Shown here piece by piece: positions 53,863-64,000 of a DNA stretch of 64,000 nt (its first letter is position 1; each line of letters begins with the position of its first letter). Source of the DNA: an uncultured Rhodobacterales bacterium. Lineage in GTDB: Bacteria; Pseudomonadota; Alphaproteobacteria; Rhodobacterales; Rhodobacteraceae. The notes under the pieces are model-generated. The model was not told where the DNA came from, made no database searches, and saw nothing but the letters and a program-made list of their open reading frames with translations. Position numbers and translations under genes: made by a program. The DNA lies in contig CAIMWI010000020.1 of assembly GCA_903845215.1 (NCBI GenBank), positions 57,362 through 121,361 on the forward strand, read 5' to 3'.

Positions 53863-55242
53863 CTACTTGCCCAAGGTCTTCAGTATCTTATCCAACTTGG
53901 CCCCACGCGAAGAAGTGGCAGGCGCCTTATTGACCGCATTCAGATAGGCCGAAGGGTCAAAGGTCGGGATGCCCAACTTCAATTGATCAGCCGTCAACAT
54001 GCCCATCGCCGCCAAAAGCGCATATTGGCTGATTGAAAGATTGGCCTGCGCTTGCAGATAAGATGCATTGGCCGAAAGCAGGTTTTGCTGAGAGTTGAGC
54101 ACGTCTAACGTGGTACGACTGCCCAAATCAGCCTCTTGTTTGACGCCGTCATAGGCGGCTTGGGCGGCTTGGATTTGTTCTTGGGTTGCTGCAATCGAGG
54201 CATTGGCCACCACGATATTCGACCAAGACTTGCCCACCGCTTCGGTGACATTGACGCCGGTTTGCAGCTGTCCGGCACGGGCCTCACCCTGAAGGGCGAT
54301 GGCTTTGCGCAGGCCCGAAGACAAGCGCCCGCCGGCATAAATCGTCTGATCTAACTGTAGCCCCAAGGTCGCCTCTCGCTTGGTCAGACCGTCAGCGTTG
54401 TAAGAATCTGTCAAGCTGCCGCTTAACCCCATCGTGGGCGACATTTGCGCGCTTGCCAGATCTACACCCAGATCGGACGCTTTGGCCTGATGGGCGGCTT
54501 GGATCATCGCAGGATGAGAGCGCAGGGCGATGGCCTGCGCCTCGTCCAAGGATTTTACAGACATTGGCCTAATCGGCAGCACAGTCACGTTATCTGGATA
54601 ATGGCCGATCGCCGCTTTGTAGCGCTCTTTTGCCACGCTGTAATTGCCCTGTGCCGAAACCAATTGCGCCTTGGCCGAAGCAAGCTGTGCTTCCGACAGG
54701 GCCACGTCGGTTTTTGTCACCTCGCCAACCTCAAACCGATCTTTGGTGGCCTGTAGGTCTTGGCTAACCAGCTTCACATTCGATTCTTGCGTGGCCACCA
54801 AATCGGCCTGCAGGGCCACGTTCACATAGGCCTGCACCGCATCGAACATCACTTGCTGCTCTACCCCAACCAAGGCCGCTTGCGAGGCGAGAACCAGCTC
54901 ATTCTTTATAGCCACCGCTGTCTTGCCACGGCCAAAGTCCATCACGGTCAAAGAGGCTTGCAAGCTGGCAGAACCGCTGGACGAAAAGCTTTCGTAGCCA
55001 GAGGGCGTGTTGGTCATCGCGTATCGGCCCAGCTTGCTCACAAAGCTGACAACCGGCAACAAGTTGCCCACGGCGGTTGCGACATCTTCATCTGCCGCAC
55101 GCAAGACGGCTTGGTTTTGTTCCAACAGATGCGAATTGCGATAGGCCGAAATCAAAGCATCGGCCAGGCTTTCGGACCAAGCCAGACTGGGCGCGAAAGA
55201 CACTGCACTTAACAAGAACGCTTTTAGGACAGTCCGCATCAT
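53863..55242 (-). CDS. TolC family outer-membrane efflux protein
   Basis: A 459-aa trimeric outer-membrane channel subunit. A signal peptide (FLLSAVSFAPSLAWSES) leads, then two structural repeats of long periplasmic helices with the TolC-type elements LTVMDFGRGKTAV, VGEVTKTDVALSEAQLASAK and LGSRTTLDVLNSQQNLLSA. It would connect inner-membrane exporters of type I secretion or efflux to the outside. The PCMT family gene lies 67 bp upstream in the same direction, the usual pair in Rhodobacterales. Confidence 0.92.
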   Translation of the reverse strand: MMRTVLKAFLLSAVSFAPSLAWSESLADALISAYRNSHLLEQNQAVLRAADEDVATAVGNLLPVVSFVSKLGRYAMTNTPSGYESFSSSGSASLQASLTVMDFGRGKTAVAIKNELVLASQAALVGVEQQVMFDAVQAYVNVALQADLVATQESNVKLVSQDLQATKDRFEVGEVTKTDVALSEAQLASAKAQLVSAQGNYSVAKERYKAAIGHYPDNVTVLPIRPMSVKSLDEAQAIALRSHPAMIQAAHQAKASDLGVDLASAQMSPTMGLSGSLTDSYNADGLTKREATLGLQLDQTIYAGGRLSSGLRKAIALQGEARAGQLQTGVNVTEAVGKSWSNIVVANASIAATQEQIQAAQAAYDGVKQEADLGSRTTLDVLNSQQNLLSANASYLQAQANLSISQYALLAAMGMLTADQLKLGIPTFDPSAYLNAVNKAPATSSRGAKLDKILKTLGK

Positions 55243-55309
55243 TTACCCCATCAAATCGCCTGTCCGGTCATCCCGGATGACTTAATTCACCAAGCCTAGG
55301 TTTGGCAGC

Positions 55310-55951
55310 TTAAAGAACAAAGTCGCGTGCCGCCTCGAACCCCGGCAGAACGGGCGCCGTGGCGTTGAAACTGAACCGCCACGTCACTTTGCCGCCAAGT
55401 TTTTGGCCCACACGCGCAACACCAAGGGCGCCTTCCATAAAGATTGCCCCCAAACGACCACCCTCTTTCAGTTGCGCCTGGATCGCTGCCGGCAAGGATT
55501 CAACCCCGCCTTCCAGCAAAATCACATCGTATGGGCCTTCAGACGCAGCGCCCGTGGTTAAGGCAGCGTTGATCACCTTGGCCTGTCCTGTCAGGCTTTG
55601 CGCAGCGGCAGCCACCATGACGGCGTCTTCTTCAACTGCCACCACAACAGCGCCCATTTCGGCCAGAACCGCTGCGCTGTAACCATACCCCGCCCCAAGG
55701 CACAAAACCCTTTCGCCCGGCAAAACATCCAAAGCGTCTAAAAGCTTGGCCAGACTGCGCGCCTCCAACACCACACGGCGCGGTGCCAAGGCAATGTTTC
55801 CGCCGACATAGGCCGCCTCGCGCGCGGCCTGCGGCACAAAGTCTTCCCGCGGCACGGCCAGCATTGCGGCAATGATCGGAAACTTGGTCACATCCTGCGG
55901 GCGGACTTGGGTATCCACCATTGTGATGCGGCGGGTTTGAAAATCACTCAT
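55310..55951 (-). CDS. Protein-L-isoaspartate O-methyltransferase family
   Basis: A 213-aa SAM-dependent methyltransferase fold related to Pcm. The SAM motif is LCLGAGYGYSAAVLAEMG and the family N-terminus MVDTQVRPQDVTKFPI is present. This short alphaproteobacterial form next to tolC lacks the classical Pcm motif around the isoaspartyl pocket, so real repair activity is uncertain. The start at 55951 (MSDFQTRRI) is preferred over 55999. Confidence 0.85.
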   Translation of the reverse strand: MSDFQTRRITMVDTQVRPQDVTKFPIIAAMLAVPREDFVPQAAREAAYVGGNIALAPRRVVLEARSLAKLLDALDVLPGERVLCLGAGYGYSAAVLAEMGAVVVAVEEDAVMVAAAAQSLTGQAKVINAALTTGAASEGPYDVILLEGGVESLPAAIQAQLKEGGRLGAIFMEGALGVARVGQKLGGKVTWRFSFNATAPVLPGFEAARDFVL

Positions 55952-56118
55952 AGGGCTCAATTCCAGCAAAGACAGGTTTTCATCAAGCCGCACCTGCACA
56001 GATCAAGGCACCGCTCTTCAACAATATAATGTCACAGATAGGGGGGGAAACGCAACGGGTAGCTAGGCTGGGGATTACGCCATCTCAAAGATGTGTCAGA
56101 AATTGTCCTCGCGGCCAA

Positions 56119-56478
56119 TCAGGCCATGGGACTTAAAACTTCCACCTCTTCGCCTCCGTGAACGGCCGTATAAAAACAAGACCGTCGCATCGTATGACAA
56201 GCTGGGCCCGTTTGGCGCACGATGGCCAAAAGACTGTCGCGGTCGCAATCCAGACGCAGTTCAACCAGTTCTTGCACATGGCCCGAAGTTTCGCCTTTAA
56301 CCCAAAACGCCGCACGAGAGCGCGACCAATAGGTCACCCGCCCCGAGGCCAAAGTTTGGGCCACCGCATCGGCATTCATCCAAGCCAACATCAAAACCTC
56401 TTGGCTGTCAGCATCCTGAGCGATGCACGCGATCAGGCCCTGCGCATCGAATTTCAGCGTGGCGGGATCGAACGGCAT
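56119..56478 (-). CDS. hisI: Phosphoribosyl-AMP cyclohydrolase
   Basis: Opens the purine ring of phosphoribosyl-AMP in histidine synthesis, 119 aa. The zinc ligands are present: Cys78 in DCDRDSLL, and Cys94 and Cys101 in GPACHTMRRSCFY. The magnesium region is shown by TYWSRSR. It is a stand-alone HisI without a fused HisE. It stands alone, away from other his genes. Confidence 0.95.
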   Translation of the reverse strand: MPFDPATLKFDAQGLIACIAQDADSQEVLMLAWMNADAVAQTLASGRVTYWSRSRAAFWVKGETSGHVQELVELRLDCDRDSLLAIVRQTGPACHTMRRSCFYTAVHGGEEVEVLSPMA

Positions 56479-56572
56479 CAGGTCCTCCTTGGCGGGCGGG
56501 CGTGTAAGGTCTATCTACGGCAACACTGGGCCCTAAACCAGTGCCTTTGCCGCCCAACCGAAAGCCAACCCC

Positions 56573-57010
56573 ATGAGCGATCGCGATCTTCTTTCCCTTT
56601 ACTCGGGCCGCATTTTGGCGCTGGCCGCCGACATCCCTCATCTTGGGCATTTGGACGCACCGCAGGGGATAGCCAAGAAACGCTCTCCCTTGTGCGGATC
56701 TACTGTCTCGGTCGCTGTACGGATGGAGGGCGGCAAGGTCAGCGCATTTGCGCAAGAGGTGCGGGCCTGCGCTTTGGGCCAAGCCGCAGCAGCCGTGCTG
56801 GGGCATGGGGTGATGGGCCGCACATTGGCCGAACTGGAAGCGGCGCGCCTAGCCCTTTTAGCCATGCTAAAGGACGACGGCCCCGCCCCATCAGCGCCAT
56901 TCGCAGAGTTTGAAGTGCTTATACCCGCCCGCGCTTATAAAAATCGGCACGCCTCGATCTTACTGGCGATCGAGGCCACCTGCGAAGCAGTCACCCTTGC
57001 CCAAGCCTAA
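56573..57010 (+). CDS. NifU/IscU-type iron-sulfur cluster scaffold protein
   Basis: A 145-aa protein of the IscU-like scaffold superfamily. Two of the usual three cluster cysteines are visible as C41 (SPLCGSTV) and C66 (RACALGQA); a third at C137 (EATCEAV) is in place of the canonical CSA site. It also has the conserved GRTLAELE segment. This is the divergent SUF/NifU-N form common in Alphaproteobacteria. It starts about 95 bp from hisI, divergently. Its role in SUF assembly is inferred. Confidence 0.82.
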   Translation: MSDRDLLSLYSGRILALAADIPHLGHLDAPQGIAKKRSPLCGSTVSVAVRMEGGKVSAFAQEVRACALGQAAAAVLGHGVMGRTLAELEAARLALLAMLKDDGPAPSAPFAEFEVLIPARAYKNRHASILLAIEATCEAVTLAQA

Positions 57011-57045
57011 AAAAAACCGCCGCACATCCTAAAAGATGGCGGCGG
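57009..57045 (-). terminator. Terminator of the 39-aa small protein gene
   Basis: On the minus strand, CCGCCGCCATC and GATGTGCGGCGG form a stable hairpin followed by eight T residues. It begins 69 bp after the small gene's stop. On the plus strand there is no T-run. Confidence 0.85.
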
Positions 57046-57113
57046 AAGGTGCAGGTCAAATTGCAGGAAAGACAGGCTTTAGGGCAAAGCCACCCGCAAG
57101 AACCGCAGGCAGA

Positions 57114-57233
57114 TCACGCCGCGCCTGAAAAGCGCAGGCCTAGGAATAATACAAAAAACAACGTGGCCACACCGACGATATCTTCGAAGTCGGCAGCTTG
57201 GGCAAGGATCTGGCGGGTCAAGTGCTTGAACAT
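57114..57233 (-). CDS. SOS-controlled 39-aa single-helix membrane protein (new small gene)
   Basis: A gene too short for standard calling. ATG at 57233 is preceded by AGGAGGT four bases away, an almost perfect ribosome-binding site. The product has a charged N-terminus (MFKHLTRQILAQAADFEDI) and one hydrophobic helix (VGVATLFFVLFLGLRFSGAA), fitting an inner-membrane protein. Its own T-tailed terminator follows. Three LexA-type boxes fill its promoter. Caulobacter SidA, a 29-aa SOS-induced membrane inhibitor of the divisome, has the same general plan, but I see no certain homology. A division-inhibiting role is inference. The neighbours ligA and recG are DNA repair genes. Confidence 0.82.
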   Translation of the reverse strand: MFKHLTRQILAQAADFEDIVGVATLFFVLFLGLRFSGAA

Positions 57234-57248
57234 GGGAACCTCCTGTTT

Positions 57249-57312
57249 GTTCCTCAATTGTTCTCACACTCCGGCACCCCTGTAAAGAACTGTTTAAGAA
57301 CATTAACCGAAC
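57249..57312 (-). promoter_or_regulatory. Cluster of three LexA (SOS) boxes
   Basis: On the plus strand GAAC-TGTTTAA-GAAC-ATTAACC-GAAC (57287-57312) gives two overlapping GTTC-N7-GTTC boxes on the minus strand, sharing the middle element. A third box lies in the opposite orientation, GTTCCTCAATTGTTC at 57249-57263. All spacers are exactly seven bases. The gap between recG and the 39-aa gene is only 85 bp, so the small gene is the obvious target. Confidence 0.88.
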
Positions 57313-57318
57313 ATAACA

Positions 57319-62275
<4,957 letters not shown>

Positions 62276-62326
62276 CTTTAAAAATCTCCGTCCTAGAGTG
62301 CCCGTTAAAGACTTTGCCGATCAAGG

Positions 62327-62342
62327 GTTAATGAAGCGTTAG
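62327..62342 (-). promoter_or_regulatory. CtrA-like binding site upstream of ctrA
   Basis: On the minus strand CTAACGCTTCATTAAC matches TTAA-N7-TTAAC with one mismatch. It lies about 50 bp upstream of the ctrA start, as expected for autoregulation. A closely similar site is upstream of sciP. Confidence 0.6.
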
Positions 62343-62369
62343 TTTGCCAGAACGAAACCGGAAAATCAT

Positions 62370-62648
62370 CTAAAGTTGTCGATATTTCTGCAAAGTTGTG
62401 ACCCGCAGTGCCTTGTCGCCGTGCTTTTCCACCGCATCACGCCACAGGCTGAATTCTTCCTCACTTAGCCCATAACGGTCCAGCGCATCGCCAAGGGCGA
62501 GCAGCCCGTGTTGCACGGCCTTCACAACCACGGCTTTGCGGCTGGCCACCCAGCGCCGTGTGTCATTTGCGGGCAGGTCGGCCCGACTGAGTATGCTGCC
62601 ATCGGGCAGCGTCACTTGGCGCGGGCCATCAACCCTTTTCAAATACAT
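62370..62648 (-). CDS. sciP: CtrA inhibitor SciP (DUF1153)
   Basis: A 92-aa helix-turn-helix protein. In Caulobacter SciP binds CtrA at promoters and blocks its activation in G1. The conserved region DTRRWVASRKAVVVKAVQHG and LGDALDRYGLSEEEF and LWRDAVEKHG align well by eye with that family. GGAGAGG-like sequence (AGGACC) precedes the ATG. It is immediately upstream of ctrA in the same direction, 94 bp away, a common pairing in Rhodobacterales. Confidence 0.92.
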   Translation of the reverse strand: MYLKRVDGPRQVTLPDGSILSRADLPANDTRRWVASRKAVVVKAVQHGLLALGDALDRYGLSEEEFSLWRDAVEKHGDKALRVTTLQKYRQL

Positions 62649-62690
62649 GGTCCTCTCCCTCTTTCACCTCCACAAAATTGCGCCCGTCGT

Positions 62691-62706
62691 CTTAACGAAG
62701 CGTGAA
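62691..62706 (-). promoter_or_regulatory. CtrA-like site upstream of sciP and mnmA
   Basis: On the plus strand CTTAACGAAGCGTGAA shares 12 of 16 bases with the ctrA-upstream site GTTAATGAAGCGTTAG, including the spacer GAAGCG. It is a degenerate TTAA-N7-TTAA on the minus strand (TTCA-N7-TTAA). It is 43 bp from the sciP start. Confidence 0.45.
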
Positions 62707-62772
62707 GCAAGGGGTTGAGACTGTCGCGCATTTTCCTATAGTACCAACCAATCCCTTAACTTGGCCGCAATC

Positions 62773-63903
62773 ATGCTGGACGGAAAACTGAACTCTCTGG
62801 GGCTGCCCAAGGCCCCGGCTGACACGCGCGTCGTGGTGGCAATGTCTGGGGGCGTTGATTCATCGGTCGTGGCCGCCATGCTCAAAGACGAGGGCTATGA
62901 TGTTGTGGGCGTGACCCTGCAGCTTTACGATCATGGCGCCGCCTTGGCCAAAAAGGGGGCTTGCTGTGCCGGGCGCGATATTCACGACGCCCGCCGCGTG
63001 GCCGAGCAGATGGGCTTTGCCCATTATGTGCTGGATTATGAAAACACCTTTCGCCAAGCCGTGATCGAAGATTTCGCCGATGCCTATCTGGCAGGCGCCA
63101 CCCCAGTGCCCTGCATTCGCTGCAATGAACGGGTGAAATTCAAGGATCTTTTGGCCACCGCCAAGGATCTGAACGCCGATTGCATGGCCACGGGCCACTA
63201 TATCCAGCGCAAAATGGGCCTTGCGCCAGAACTGCACCGCGCCGCCGATGCCAACCGCGACCAAAGCTATTTCCTCTTTTCCACCACGCCCGACCAGCTG
63301 GATTATCTGCGCTTTCCTTTGGGCCACCTGCAATCCAAAGCCGAAACCCGCGCCTTGGCTGCAAAATACGGCCTGTCTGTCGCCGATAAGCCCGACAGTC
63401 AGGACATCTGCTTTGTCCCCAACGGCAACTACGCCGCCGTGATCGAAAAGCTGCGCCCGGGCTCGGCCGATCCGGGCGAGATCGTCGATCAATCCGGTCG
63501 CGTGCTGGGGCTGCACAACGGCGTCATCCATTACACTGTAGGCCAGCGCAAAGGCTTGGGCGTGGGTGGGCTTGAAGACCCGATCTACGTTCTGCGCCTT
63601 GATCCGGCCAGCCGCCGCGTGGTCGTGGGCCCCAAAGCCGCCCTTGCCACCCGCACTGTACCGGTGCGCGAGATCAACTGGCTGGGTGATGCGCCCTTCA
63701 CCTGTGGCCCCCACCAGATCGAGGTCAAAGTCCGCTCTACCCGCCCGCCCCGCCCCGCCATCGTGCGCCCGCTGTCTGCCACCACCGCCGAGGTGGAACT
63801 GCTTGATCCCGAAGACGGTGTTGCCGCAGGCCAAGCTTGCGTCTTTTATGACCCTACCTCCACCCGCGTGCTTGGCGGCGGCTGGGTCTGGCGCGGCCAA
63901 TAA
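62773..63903 (+). CDS. mnmA: tRNA-specific 2-thiouridylase MnmA
   Basis: Thiolates U34 of tRNA-Lys, -Glu and -Gln using sulfur relay and ATP, 376 aa. The PP-loop is [14 protein letters not shown] and the catalytic cysteine pair lies in [11 protein letters not shown] and [13 protein letters not shown]. The ATG at 62773 is chosen; a TTG at 62761 is in frame. It is divergent from sciP with about 125 bp between starts. No anomalies. Confidence 0.96.
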   Translation: MLDGKLNSLGLPKAPADTRVVVAMSGGVDSSVVAAMLKDEGYDVVGVTLQLYDHGAALAKKGACCAGRDIHDARRVAEQMGFAHYVLDYENTFRQAVIEDFADAYLAGATPVPCIRCNERVKFKDLLATAKDLNADCMATGHYIQRKMGLAPELHRAADANRDQSYFLFSTTPDQLDYLRFPLGHLQSKAETRALAAKYGLSVADKPDSQDICFVPNGNYAAVIEKLRPGSADPGEIVDQSGRVLGLHNGVIHYTVGQRKGLGVGGLEDPIYVLRLDPASRRVVVGPKAALATRTVPVREINWLGDAPFTCGPHQIEVKVRSTRPPRPAIVRPLSATTAEVELLDPEDGVAAGQACVFYDPTSTRVLGGGWVWRGQ

Positions 63904-63944
63904 TCCCTTTCACATTGTCATAAGTATCCACTGGGGTTTCTCAA

Positions 63945-63996
63945 GGGGAGGCGTGCCTCCCCTTGCGGCAGGGGGTGCGGGGGGCGGCAGCCCCCC
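63945..63996. repeat. Composite repeat (modules M2 and M3) after mnmA
   Basis: M2 palindrome GGGGAGGC-GT-GCCTCCCC (63945-63962), the exact reverse complement of the core at 47768, is followed by the M3 core GGGGGGC-GGCA-GCCCCCC (63979-63996), identical to that at 3965-3982. The window ends inside the C-run. M2 without a T-run may also act as the mnmA mRNA end. Confidence 0.75.
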
Positions 63997-64000
63997 CCCC

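Noticed and set aside
62860..63900. Long minus-strand open frame antisense to mnmA
   Set aside because: Mirrors mnmA codons, has no domain, and the mnmA reading is unmistakable.

Overview
The window is a dense, GC-rich chromosomal segment of an alphaproteobacterium, most likely a member of the Rhodobacterales/Rhodobacteraceae. The evidence is a ctrA-sciP pair, cobS and cobT, a bolA/DnaJ-domain/cobS neighbourhood, an mmcB gene with an alphaproteobacterial LexA box (GTTC-N7-GTTC), an XPNPEP-type aminopeptidase, and a tRNA-His that lacks the usual G-1:C73 pair, as reported for part of the Alphaproteobacteria. I see no prophage, CRISPR array, integrase or classical IS. Mobile-DNA signs are one REP-associated transposase-like gene (28.8 kb), dispersed REP-like intergenic repeats and two genes broken by single-base deletions.

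Layout. 0-11 kb: housekeeping genes (mannitol dehydrogenase family, anmK, tyrS, two peptidyl-prolyl isomerases of which one is frameshifted, pgk, a GNAT, an NDUFAF6-like protein, cimA, cysS). 11-12.5 kb: a PLP-dependent decarboxylase. 12.5-22.5 kb: an alpha-galactoside utilisation cluster, with a MelR-like activator divergent from an operon for a binding protein, two permeases, a double ATPase, a MelA-type GH4 alpha-galactosidase and a tryptophan-halogenase-like flavoenzyme coupled to melA. 22.5-25.6 kb: tRNA-His, two related small two-helix membrane proteins, mmcB, a probable structured ncRNA, a 48-aa ORF, bolA and a DnaJ-domain gene. 25.6-32 kb: a glycosyltransferase and the split cobS/cobT locus. 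32-38.6 kb: pepP, sufE and the riboflavin genes ribH, ribB(X), ribE with nusB. 38.6-45 kb: MarR, sdhE, aspartate aminotransferase, radA, cvpA, purF, a DUF1801 protein and an SDR. 45-49 kb: a metabolic group (lyxose-isomerase family, C26 amidotransferase, P1 peptidase, frameshifted class V aminotransferase). 49-56 kb: phosphatase plus ABC exporter, ygfZ-like, a PopZ-like protein, tolC-type channel and PCMT family. 56-64 kb: hisI, Fe-S scaffold, a hidden 39-aa membrane protein, recG, ligA, ctrA, sciP, mnmA.

The strongest new candidate is the 39-residue single-helix membrane protein at 57114-57233, too short for ordinary gene calling. It has a near-perfect ribosome-binding site, its own terminator, and an 85-bp upstream region holding three GTTC-N7-GTTC LexA-type boxes. 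This is what an SOS-induced small membrane checkpoint protein would look like, by analogy with Caulobacter SidA. Second-tier candidates are the sigma70-driven, terminator-ended ncRNA at about 24189-24395, the halogenase-like gene embedded in an alpha-galactoside operon, the paralogous small membrane-protein pair at 22.65-23.15 kb, and a modular dispersed repeat family whose best-preserved copies include one next to the REP-associated transposase gene.
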